This document shows, piece after piece, positions 11,121 through 23,368 of a DNA stretch of 64,000 nucleotides. The position numbers and the translations under genes were made by a program. Below the pieces are notes generated by a model. It was not told where the DNA came from, ran no database searches, and was given only the letters and a program-made list of their open reading frames with translations. The stretch covers positions 47,965,972-48,029,971 of the forward strand of contig NC_064437.1 of the NCBI RefSeq assembly GCF_023343835.1. Direction: 5' to 3'. Within the stretch, counting starts at the first letter, position 1. The number at the start of each line of letters is the position of its first letter. Origin of the DNA: Lagopus muta. Taxonomy: Eukaryota > Chordata > Aves > Galliformes > Phasianidae.

Positions 11121-14100
11121 CTAGTTGAAAAAAACACCAAGAAATCATGCTTGGAGATTAAAAAGAAAAAGGCTGGTCTGTCTCAATGCTATGCTATCCA
11201 GCAGAACAACACCCTAAGCTTTAGGAGTGCTACTATTATGCCCAATCAACATTTAAGCTAGCATTTAAGACTAGCACTGCCAGTGAAAGATGTGTCCCAC
11301 CCACCCTCCATCCCTGGCTGCTGCTCCTCATCCATGGATGCTCAAGTGAAACACAGCACTACAACCACATGAGTCAGTGTGGTCCTGCCATAGCTCTCGT
11401 TATCTCCCTACATCCCCCACCTCCTGCAGAAAGGTCAACTTACTTCATTGTCCTGGAACTGACTCAAGGCCCAGACAGCTCCCAGATGCCAACAAGAACG
11501 CCCTCTGTCTGGCAGACTCTCCACAATCTGCTCAATGGTGACTGTCCCCTTTTCTGTCGGAGGAGGGCAGCGCATTGTCGGTGGGGCATTGGGAATCCAG
11601 GAGCACCAGTCATACTGCACAAGGCAAGAAAGCACAGTGAAAAGCTACAGTGGTAGGTATTCAGGAACGCTTCAAAGGAAATGATGAAATTTGGCACTGG
11701 GGAGTCTGTTTCTGTAATAGGAGTTCCTCAGAATGAGAAGATACTAACAAAACTGAAGGACAGAGAGACGTTCTTGTGAAGCACTGAAGGAGGTAAGAAA
11801 GTCCCTACTATCTTTCCCAGAAAGATCTCACAAGGGAGAGAGTGGGGTCACCTCCATAGGAGCAGTTATTCTGCTGACCACAGACCCAGATTCACTGGTC
11901 AGGCAAAGAATTTAGCTATTTTAATAAACAAAGATCTCTTCAAAGTTTGAGGTTATCTTTGATAAAACCACTAAAACGGGTAAAATTTCCTTTTCTCCAA
12001 TTGCTCTATTCTGCAAAACCTGTTCTAAGAACATGCCCTCAGTGCTGTGGTAAACAAGCTCGCAGTTTTTATTGTGTTTGGAGGATATGTTTGCTGTTCT
12101 CCAGTCATATTGCACCATTTTTAAATCATCAGATTTGGTGATGTTCTGTTATCGGGGTTGTGATTCCCTATGCCAGATCTCTAAGCTTGCACTTTTTGCT
12201 GGGCATTGTCAAAGGCCTCTATGGCTCTGATACCCCAACAGGCACCCACCAGTGCAAGCCATGGCCACCTGCTAGCATTTCCTTTCCAGGCTGCTGGGTA
12301 AAGGTGGTAGGAGAGGCAGCTGATGGCCAATATGCCATGTACATGTGGCTGTGGTGAGCACCGGACTGGGAACACAGAGATATAGTGGAGGTCCTGTCCC
12401 TGGAGACATCCTAAGTCAGGCTGGATGGGGCTCTGAGCACCTTATTGAGCTGTAGGTGTCCCTGTTTATTGCAGGGGAGTTGGACTGGATGGTCTCTAAG
12501 GGTCCCTTCCAATTAAAACATTTCTAACTCAGAATCACTTCTGGGATACCTCAGTTCTGCAGGAAGGTGATGCCTCATCTTGCCTCAGTTACCTTCCTGA
12601 GTTTTGCCACCATCTGAAATGCTGCAGTTACCATTAACCTTCCTTTTCAAAGTAGTTTTTCTTTATATATGTCCACCTATCCTGCCTGATGGATACCTAC
12701 TAGACACCACAGAGGATCGGGAGCCCATCCTACTGGCTTTAATACAATTTCACCTTGTAGCAGCTTATCTGTGCCACCTCAGAAAGCAGAAGTACAACTC
12801 CCACAGACATGTGTAAGGCAATTTTCAACTTTGGCAAATGCTCCAGCAGGCCAGCTAGATTGCTGTACTGCTGGGACTGAACAGCTGAAACACCCAGCTG
12901 AGCCAACTCAAAGACAGACAGCGTATACAGCTACATGTGCTGCAGTCATAGCACCGAGCTGTATATGTTCCCTAAGCCACATCTGAAGATGGGATATATG
13001 CTGCTTTGGCACAAACATACTGCCAGATTTGCACAGCTTACATCAGCAGTTCTTGGTAATCACCCATGTACCCATTTGCAGCAAATACAAAGCAAAGCCT
13101 CTTAGCATAACTCATTGCATTTTGTTGCAGAATGAGCCACAGACTACCAGCATGTATTCAGACAGTTCAGGTGATGTTTGGAAGGCATGGGGCTGTGGTA
13201 TCCAGACTGTGTACCTGATCCCCTCAGCATTTCCAAAATGGATTTTAGTAACCCGTTTAAATGCTTTAAAACAATTTTTCCCCATGACAAAATGAATGAA
13301 ACCAAAATATACAAGGTATAACTCCCAAACCCGAATTTCAGTACCTATCTAGTACTCAAAATTATTCCAAATATTTCCAAAATCAGTGTTTCCGTAAGTG
13401 TCCTTATGGGGATTTGCAGACGACACTTCAGTTCAGCCAGAAAGAGCAATGTAATGTCTGCTTATCTATCCAACAGCACTTCTCAGACTGTGCCCTGGTA
13501 GGTGCATCTCCCAGCCCAAAGGGATGAACAGTCTTCCCAGAAGTTCCTACCTGACCAAAATTCACAGCTGCGTGCTGGGCTGATGTGGTGAATATTATCA
13601 CTGTGAGATATTCTGCTAGCTTCTCCCGTGTCTTGATCACCTTAGGAAACCCTGAATGAGGGAGAAGAAAAGAATAAGTAACCCAGCCATGAAACAACGC
13701 AGTTACCCAGTAGTCATTGGTTGAAGATGTGAATTTGAGGACCATGCAACAGTCACCGAAGAGCAGGACATTCTCCTTCCAACTCTGTTATTGGTTCTGC
13801 CATGTGCTCTAACAGCAGTTAATCAAGCTCTGTATCTTGGCTGTCCAGCCATAAAAGCAGAGTGATCCTGCCTTTACCTCATACAGATTTGTGAGGCATC
13901 ATCATTGTCTGCAAAAAGCAGGTGGCGTTCCTTAGGAGAAAGGCAAAGCACAATTATACCTTTAAAATATATGGCATCTCTGTCCTCACACCTACCCTGC
14001 GGCAAGGAACCCAGAGAGTCCCTTTTTCTTCCTTCTGCAATACAAGCAGAGAAATTTCACGCCAAAGAGCAAATGGCTGTCTGCTTGTATTTATAAATGT

Positions 14101-17100
14101 CTGAGGCTCAGCAATCAAGTGCGCTGTGGGAACAAGTGCAGGGAGAGCTTATATGCTGAAACAATAAGTGAGGAAATGAGAACTTCTGAAACAAAAACAG
14201 CAGAATGAGGAACAGAAATAGTTGAATCAAGCAGTCTTTGAGGGGGAGTAATCAAACAGAGCTATTTAAAGAAAGAACAGAATAGTCAGGAATAGGGGAA
14301 ATATTTTGTCACCAAAGCACATTTGAACCTGCATCTTTCCTGCCCCAACATGAATCCTGCCCTGTCCCTGTCCCATCCCAGCACAATGACAGGTCCCATG
14401 ATAACTAGAGATCTGACAGCTCCTTGGGGTGAGCTGTCTCTGAGCCAGCTGCTGCCATGTCTGCACCATGAACCTGCTGCAGATGCAAACTCAACCTGGC
14501 AGGGGCAAGAAAACATGGTAGCTCTGGTCAGGTACCAAGCCCAAAGAGGAGAGGATACACACCCATTCCTGCACCCTCCTGTCCTCAGCGCACTGTGCTC
14601 ATCTTGTAAAGGATCTCAGCATGCTCATGGTCAGAGCAGTGCTACCACGGCAGGAGTGGAGGCCAGCTGTCCCCCACTTGTGCCCTTTCTATTCTTTACA
14701 GACCCAGGTCGTCCTACTTGCTCTGCCTCAGCCCTTGTGGTGGCAGCAGTGCAGAAAGGTGACGCTGCAGGCTGGGCAGGTTTTCAGCCCATAGGGGCAG
14801 TCCATAAAACTGAGTCTGTGGGCCAAGAAAGGAGGGGGTCACCAACAGTTCAAGATGTGCAGTGCACACAGCCTTGCCATCACCAGAGACCTGGGAAGCT
14901 GCAGATCTGGCCAGGCCATCGTACCTTACCTGAGGCCTTCACGCCCCTCATCCCATACATGTAAATGTCTTTGACGAAGGCCTGGAGTTCCACATCTTCA
15001 CACACCACCTCATCGCTCTCGTAGTAGATTTGAATCACATCCTCTGCAAAACTGCAGACAGAGGAACAAATGAAAAAAAAAAACAACACCAATAACAAAA
15101 AAGCAGAAATTCTACTGAAGACCTTATGCTGAGCTTACAGAGAGGATACACCTTGCGAGGAAGAGTGGGGCCAAGAGCAGAGCTCAACACCCTCCATCAA
15201 GTGGTGGGAATCCAATTATTTCTAACTGCAGTATCACTGCTTCACCATCAGAAGTATGTTGAACCGCAGTCATAGAAACATAGAATATCCCAAGTTGGAA
15301 GGGACCTAAAAGGACAGGCTGGGGATAGAAGTCATTTCATCAAGGAGCAGATACTGACACCCCTTCAGAGAAAAGTAGGCTGTGGTTACATGCATGCGAG
15401 TGGGCTCAGGTGTGAGAACAGCCAGTGCTCAGAAGGTCACTGCTCACACTATTTATAAACTAGGTACTTACAGTGAATCTCTCAGCCAAGTCTGAGGCTG
15501 TGTAATATCCTCCTCCAGCTAACACTGACAAAGAGCTAAACTAAATTGAGTTTACTATCTGGTATTTTAAAAGATATCCTATCTCAATTAGCACAAGAAA
15601 GAATAGGAAAGAAAACAAGGGCAGGAACAAGCACACGGGCAGGGAAACTATATCAAGAAACCACAGAAAAGTAAAAATTTCCTTTTCTCTCAAATGGGCA
15701 CTAACAATTGTAGGAAATATGGAAAGATATTCCCTGTGCTGAAATCACAGGAGGCAAAGACATAAACAACATTCTAAACATTAGTCTTGTGTTATAAACA
15801 CCCAAGAGTGAAGAGCTTCACTCTTGCAAGACCTCTCCAGGCACAAACTTGCTGCCCTTCTTCAAAATCTGGTCCTTGCAATTTTAAGGCACTTGAAGAA
15901 AGGTTTGGTTCAAATCAGTTAGTACTTCAGTTTCCTGGGCTTCAAAACACAGCTCTCTCATGTGAACCACATTTAACATTTCTGCTTCCACAAGAAACCC
16001 AATGAGCTCACATGGGTTGCTCAGGCTGCTGCATTCTTTCTCAGTTTGTGCATAGCTTAAAAAGCTAATTAAATTCCCTTTGCAGGGCTAAATTCATAGA
16101 ATCGTTTGAGTTGAAAGGGCCCATTAAAGGTCTGGATCAACTCCCCTGCATTGAACATTGAGGGAATTGAGGGACAATTACAGTGAAATCCTACAGATGA
16201 ATACAAACTTATACAGGGGCTTCTGAAATGTAGAATGCAAGAATATAGGCCTGTAAAGGGCAGGAATCAAACATCTCTGACTAGGAAACTGAGCAGGAGC
16301 TGAGAGTTGTAACTGTTCTTCAAGATGGGTTCACAACACTCTCCTTCACCCATGTGATAGCATTCATTCCCTGTGCTAGGACAGGATCATTTCAATCTAT
16401 AACACTTGAGGAAATTATTTCTTTTAAATGGTAGCCCCCATTGAACCACAGGACTCCACTGGCTCTCAGAATGATCTGTTCTATCTACCTAATGGTAATT
16501 TGACTATAGTCTACCCCAAATCTTTCTTACTGTAATTTTAGCCTTCAATTTCTTGAAGTCCCAAGCTGTATTCACAAGAATGTGATGTAGAGCAGAGACA
16601 AAATGGAGAGGTGTCTCTGGGACAAAGACTTCATTGCCCCTTTCCAGGACTACAGCCTTTTACCTCTTTATTGCCTCCCAAACTCTAATGCCATCATCTC
16701 GGTAATAGTAGTAGGGGATATCCTCTTTGCTGTCCATCCCCTTAGCTTTGATATCTTCAGGGAAGCAGAGTGAGCTGTAAGTCAGATCCTTCATTGCTTT
16801 CTGAACCATTTGCACGTGTCCTCCTCCACCTGTGGCATTTGCCTGCAGGAACAACAGCAAGATATGAGCAGTGGGAGATAAATTAGGCTCACTTTGTGCC
16901 AAGGCTGGTTGTCCAAATTTCCAGGAGATGTGTTATTACAAGGAGAAGAAAGTGCATCTCCACACAAATAAGTACCGAACTGCAGAGGTCTACTGCAGTT
17001 CTGCATTTTGACCTCACAGTTTTCACATCTTTTCCACAAACTACATATAACAGATAACAGATCCATTTTCTCCACAGGCACATCTAATGTATCACCTTAA

Positions 17101-20100
17101 AATAGTATAATGAAACAGTAATAAAGTATAGAAGTACTGAACCCAGAGCACTTTCTGCCAGCTCCATGCTCCAGAATGAGTGCATATGTGAAGGAAGGCA
17201 GCCAGGAGTGTGTCAGACCAGAGCTTTTGCTAAACCACCAAGTGCTGCTGCAGAGTGGTTTAGGATTAATGGCAGGTGGTGGTTAGGATTGGAGGCTACT
17301 CTTAGGCACCCTGAGATTTAAGCCAGGACAACAATCCTGCTGGGTGTTTGAGTGGGAAAACACAGCATGTTCACAACAAACAACACTGCAAAATCCTTTA
17401 TATAATCACTGCTCAGAAGCTCCCAAATTTTTCTTTGTGGTGTTAGCAGTGTAGCAGTATGCAGCTTACACTTACTCTCTTCTGTCTGGCTGTACATTTA
17501 TACTGAAACCAACAATTCTGGAACTTCATGATCCTCATCAGCAGGTCTTAGCAGCACACTCAACCCACATGCATGGGGTACAGATGCTGTCCTTCCACTC
17601 AGTTGATGTCAGGAGTGTCTGCCAAGCCTCCACAGTTAGCAGAGGAGCACAGAAGACAAGGAAATAATCTGCAATTAACTTCTTTTTTATGTAGGCAGAA
17701 AAACTTTGGAGCAGGGAAGCTTTTTTTTTTTTTTTTCCCCTGGTGCCAGAGGTATGTCAGGAACTTGCCCTGGTTGCAGCTAGCACATTTCCACAGAGAG
17801 GGCTGCTTGCCAACCTGTTGCGGTTCTTAGATGTGGCATGCTGTTTCTGGGGTAGCAAGGAGATGAAGAGCTGTTATCACAGTAAACACTATTACAGTTG
17901 GGTTTAGATGTTTGTATATCATACAGCTCTGAACTGGTTACTTAGAGGTGAAAGATACCATCTTCAGCACAACAGGAAGTGAATTAACTGAAGGCATCAT
18001 TTCTGTGTCTCAGGCGATGCTGTTTATGTTTGTGCTTTAGCAGAAAGTCAAGAAATAACACACTATGTGATGGATAAAGAATTAAAACACATAGGGACCC
18101 ATGAAAAATAACAAGATTTGCAAAGGGAATTACTTACCTTGTCAAAAAGGCCACATTCACAGATGAGCTGTTCTCGAGCTTTGGTGTTGATGGCTATTGT
18201 GAATCGCATGTGTGGCACCAACAGCTGTGAAATACGACAAACAATGGTAGAGGACAAATTCTTTGATTGAATTCAACCGTGTGTAGAGTTTGAAGTCCTC
18301 GATGAGAGCAGCTAGCTCTACACTGCCTTGCCAGGCAGCTGGTCAAACCATCCCAATCGAGCTACCACCAGGATGTACTTTTGATTTGTCAAGCCAAAAA
18401 GAAAACCTTACTGACTCCCCCAGAACCTCTTCACAGAAAGACCAACCTTGAAGAGGGGATGTACAGCAGGCAGCTGCCGGAACATGGCAATGCTGAACAC
18501 CTCTGAGACAAGGTGTGTCCGTAAGAGATGGGTCACTGTCTGGTGGATGTGGAAATCAGATGAGCGAACCCAAATTTTGGCCAGCAGCCAGTCATAGGTG
18601 GCATCTGAAGGAAGGAAAATGGGATTTTCTGGTCCAGGCTTTTGACCAAGCTGAAAGAGATGGAAACAGTACAATCCCCAAGTTCATGTGCGTTTACAAT
18701 GAGACAATAAGCAATGTGACCCTTTATACACTCTGACAGCAAGCTCACCTGGATTGCAATGGGTACTATTTTATTCTCCAGATTCTTGTACAGCAAACAG
18801 ATGGGTGCAGCCAAGTACTGTATTGTACATGGGTCTGTCTTATTGGCATCCACGCCATCCAGCAGTTCATAGTCCACAATGAAAATGTTTCCTTGCTGGT
18901 AAAAAAGTGAAAAGGATTTGGTGTGTTTTAACAGAAAGAGGGAGAAATGAAAGAACACAGCAAACTGTTCCTGGTGGGAAGGACAGAAAAAGGACAGGGC
19001 AGCATCTGAAAGGTAGATGAGAGAGGAAGAAGACAGCACTGAGAGAGGTTAAGAAAGAAAAGCAGAAAGGCGCAAACAGTGAGGCTCAGAACTAAGGCTG
19101 AGGAGTCTGGGCCAGGGGCTGGTTTATGCCCTGCAGTTACAGGTAGCTGCTAGCCCACCTTTGCTCATGGAGGCTCAGGAGTGATGTTTGCTATTGGGAC
19201 AGCAAGCACCTCTACACAAGCTACCTGACTTGTGTCTGCTGACCCTGACAGCAAACCTCTCAGCAGAGAGCGACTATGTATTTGGCATTCATGCAGTGAC
19301 ACTGAGGTGCAAACAAGTTTCACATTATTCCACACCCCATGCTCATCGTACAGACAAAAGGAATGTACCATCCTCCTAGTCCTTCTTCAGCATTTCAGTT
19401 CAGCTTTGTGGGTGACCCTCCTGGGAAAGGGTAGGATGCTTCGCACTTCTGACACTCCCTATCCTTTGAGACGAAAGCACTGTGAAGGACCCTTCACCTC
19501 CTGGCGGCATCCTTTTAACTGGACCTGGAAAAGGGCCTGGCCTGCAGCTGGAGTGTGGAGATGTGGCTGAAATGTAGCTAGAACAGGGAGTGGAGGTCAG
19601 AGAACACAAGGAAGAGCAGATGGAGTCCAATCTCACCCCAAGCCCTACCTTCACTTCTTCCTCCAGGGTCAAGTTCCTCTCCAGGCTGCATTCTACCATA
19701 TCACTGGTCACTGGCAATTTCTTGGGAATCTCTGTGCATCGCCGTATCAGCACAGGATTGCAGCCATTCAGGAACTGGTAGCCAAACATAAAATCTTCTT
19801 TCCAGTGCTGCATCACATATTCTAAAGGAAAACAAGTCAGCAGCATCAATGTCACTGTATTTCAGATTCCTTTATTTATCCCCCACTCCTTTTGTTTCAC
19901 TGCACTGAAACATTCAACTTCTATGAAAAATATGCTCTCCATCTGCAGACCACCTCCTTATGTCTTCCATGATATTCTTCAATCTTAGTATCCAAATTCT
20001 TGGGGTTTGTTATACAGACAGTTAAGCCCCAAAACAATGGCACAGGCAGGGAAAGGGAAATACCCAAGGGGGAAGGGAAAAAACAGCAGTGACTGAAGCT

Positions 20101-23100
20101 GGGTGAGAGGTACCTGGGGAACGATGTTGACTTTGGGCTTCTCACTAACATTGCTCATTGGCTGGGTTGTTTTTTTTTTTTTTCTCCCTGCTTATTTTTC
20201 AATTGTTAATACAAAGCAGATTAATAACTCTTCTGAATAAAGCAATAGTGTTGGAGACTCCATCTCCTTATTAAATCTTTAGTAGTACTGTGTGCTTTCC
20301 ACACTGCAGTTCTCTGCTTCTTAATGTCATTATGGTCACTTCAAACTACAAGCTGAGAGTCAGAAAACACATGATTAAAAACAAAATCCCACTGATGCTG
20401 ACAGGGAAGCTGCATGACTGAAAAACATGAACTTGCTTATGCCAAGTATTGCCAATAATCAGATTGAGAGGTGCACTCACAGCTGAGATCCATTTTTATA
20501 GTTTAAAACTCACAGAATTGGAGCTTTCCTCATGGGTTTGGAAATATTATCAATGAAATTAAATGCAGATTATATCTAATCCTTGTACTTTAGGAAGAAA
20601 TCTTATTAAACTTAACAAATTGATGTAATTAGTTTTTAATAGCTCCAGCCTCCTTATGTGCTTTACTTTATACTTGAAATCACAGAAATGCCTCCTATTT
20701 CTGTTAATTGGTCCTTTAGTCAGCCTGAAGAGGGGAGAAACTTCAGAACAGGAAGGAAAAGCATGTTCCTTTGCAGAGCCAGAATGAGTAAATCTACACA
20801 TGCTTTAGGAGCTACATGCTAACTGAATAATAGCATCTGTGTATCTATTATATCCATTACTACAGTAAAATAATATCAAATAATACAACTGCAGGCCGTA
20901 GTAGCAGGCTAGGTCTGGCTCACAAATCAAAGGCTTCCCAGCCCCACTTTACAGAAATGACTCCATCACCCCATCTCCATCTGCAACTCTTTTACCTGGC
21001 TTTCAAATAACTACTAAGATTTCACACACAAAAAAAATTAAGAAAATAAGAATTTTGTCTTTGTCTTTTAATACTACGTGAGTGGAATTTTTATCAGTAC
21101 AAAGGATTTTCCAGATACTTATATTTGAAAGCAAAAAAGTAAACACAGACTCTTACAGATACATATCTATTCCTGGTAAGATGTGAGCACGGAATGGTAA
21201 ACATGTCACCACGTTTACTATAGTGTGCATAATAAATTCCAACATGTTTTTGGAAAGAGATGACATTTGGGATAGATGCTGCGAGCCCTTTTAAGCACTA
21301 ACTTGCACTCATTCCCAGCAGGAATTACAGTTCCTCTGGTTCTGGTCAGATGGACTATTTTGTGCACCAGGACCAGGTGAAGAAGTTACAGCTCCCAGCT
21401 CATTCTCTGCCCTTTGCAACATGCCCCCAGACTTACTGGCTTGACAGATTGCAAGTTTTGTCAAAACGACTCATTGGAACAACTTGTGAAAGCAAAAAGA
21501 TCCAAGCCATGGGCAGACAGTTGGAAGTGGAAGGTCTTTAAGGTTCCTTCCATTCCAAGCCATTCTATGTTTCTATCATAACTTTGCTTGGTAGTCCTGT
21601 GGGTTGTTGCACGATCAGCAGTCTAAGATTACTTGCTGTTTATGGTAAATGACGTTCAAGCAGAAGTGTAGGTCAGCCTCTTCCTTCCTAATCAGATATA
21701 TTCAAGACAGAAAATCGATCATTTGATGATGAAAACGTGAGAAAATGCTGACAAACTCACCAGAGATTGTGTTACTGATTCTCACAAAGATCTTCTCAAA
21801 ATCTGCAAAGTCACTCCAGGAAGACTGGAACATGTGCATAAAACGGTTGATATAGAGATTCTCCATCCTAAAAACAAAGCCTTACACTGTGACATAAATG
21901 GTAGCTTTGTTGTTATTAAATAGAAAACATTTATTTTGATTACATGTCAGTGGATTTAGAATCAGGTTTTCTTTCCACTAGCATCTTCAAATGTGCAAAG
22001 AAGACATGCACTGCACGAAGATGGGGAGAACAGTTAAGAGAGCAAAGAAAGACCGCAGTGTTGCAGCAAATCCTCCTGGGGGAGGGGAAGGGGGAGAATT
22101 CTGTGCAGATGTAGATGAAGATGCAGTTGTAAATTATAAACTAAGACTGAGAAACCTTAAAATGAACTGGATTGGAAGTGGTCAAAGAGGACAAGAAGCC
22201 CGCAAAGACAGCAAGTGGCATTGTGAAAGAGGATTCCCATCAGCATAACTAGAAAATCAGACAAGGGACATGTAGAAAGGCTGCTTCTGCTGCTACAGAT
22301 AGCAGTCAAGATAAGAAGAGGTGCCTGGAGGCACGTTAGGAAGCATCTTGTGCAATTATCTAGCCTGGGCCTGGAAGCAATCTCTTTGGAGATCTCATCA
22401 CCCCTGACAGGAGCACAGAAGGAGCTCTGAATGGCCTTTCCTGAATATCAGGAGATGGAAGGAGTATTGGGCAGGACTTCCTGGACAGACGGTAAGTATC
22501 TAAATATCAGATGAACTTCTAAAAGAAGCATGACCACGTAGGTTTTCAGCCATGTCAGGTCACTAAATGGACTCAGATAAGAAAGTATTCACTGTTATTA
22601 GGAATGGCTGTAAAACCTGCTAGTTCTCTTATCAACCTATGTTTGACGATATAATCCCCATCTGATCACTGAAACACTGAGAGGCATATCATTCCAAAAT
22701 ACAGAGGGACCAGCATGTTATCAGAGTCACAGATGTAGGAATTGTGGATGATCTCAAAGCAGCCTTGCCTCACCTTGCCTTTTTTCCCACCATTTGATAA
22801 AGTATGACATGGCTCAGGCTTGTGAGACAGCTCAGAAGCAGACTCACAGTGCAGAGATTTCCTGTTCTCCCATTAACTTCGTACTATCCTGCTGGGCAGG
22901 ATTTTTCAGGCTCACCAATGGCCAGGACTGTTTTTTCAGTGACATGACAAGTTCAGGTGTGATAGTCACTTTGATGCCTGGAGCGGATTACTCTCAGATG
23001 TGGTTAAGTGATGACTTTAGCCTACATCTGATGGGAATAGCTTTTCTTCAGCAGAGTCTCAAAGGTGCATTGACACCACCTTTTGGTACCTGATTGAAAG

Positions 23101-23333
23101 GCCTAATTTTCTCAAACAGCCAGAGGAGAGAAGCATCTTCAGGGGGCATCACTGAGCAAAGCCAGATGCCTAAGGCAGTAGGTGTCAATAACTCCTTCGC
23201 ATGCTTTTCAGAAGTCTTTCCTCATTCTGCCTACAGCCAAACCGTGTCTAATGAGAATGCAGAGGAGCAGCAAGTTCCAAGAGTAAAGAGCTCAAAACAT
23301 CAATTAAAACAAAAAAAAAGATATTTTTTTCCT

Positions 23334-23368
<35 letters not shown>

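Larger units (their letters stand above)
11121..13550 (-). other. ALOX5: ALOX5 introns 13 and 12 (interrupted by exon 13 at 11444-11614)
   Basis: Intron 13 (323 bases) and intron 12 (about 1.9 kb) have GT-AG ends. Apart from a CR1 fragment at 12380-12531 nothing is recognised. Confidence 0.9.
13652..16663 (-). other. ALOX5: ALOX5 introns 11 and 10
   Basis: GT-AG introns of about 1.3 and 1.6 kb around exon 11. They hold small CR1 remnants at 15270 and 16095. A 213-codon open frame on the plus strand (14323-14964) crosses exon 11 antisense and matches nothing known. Confidence 0.85.
16843..21760 (-). other. ALOX5: ALOX5 introns 9 to 5
   Basis: Introns 9 (about 1.3 kb), 8 (222 bases), 7 (98 bases), 6 (753 bases) and 5 (about 1.9 kb) separate exons 10 to 5. 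All have GT-AG ends. A 16-T run lies near 17722, and a CR1 tip at 21507 lies in intron 5. Confidence 0.9.

Noticed and set aside
14323-14964. 213-codon open frame on the plus strand
   Set aside because: It crosses ALOX5 exon 11 antisense, has no recognisable domain, and lies in GC-richer intron sequence where long chance frames are expected.
22315-22440. Possible CR1 fragment in ALOX5 intron 4
   Set aside because: A few words look CR1-like (ggtgcctggaggcac, cctggaagc), but the order does not follow the consensus and there is no tail.
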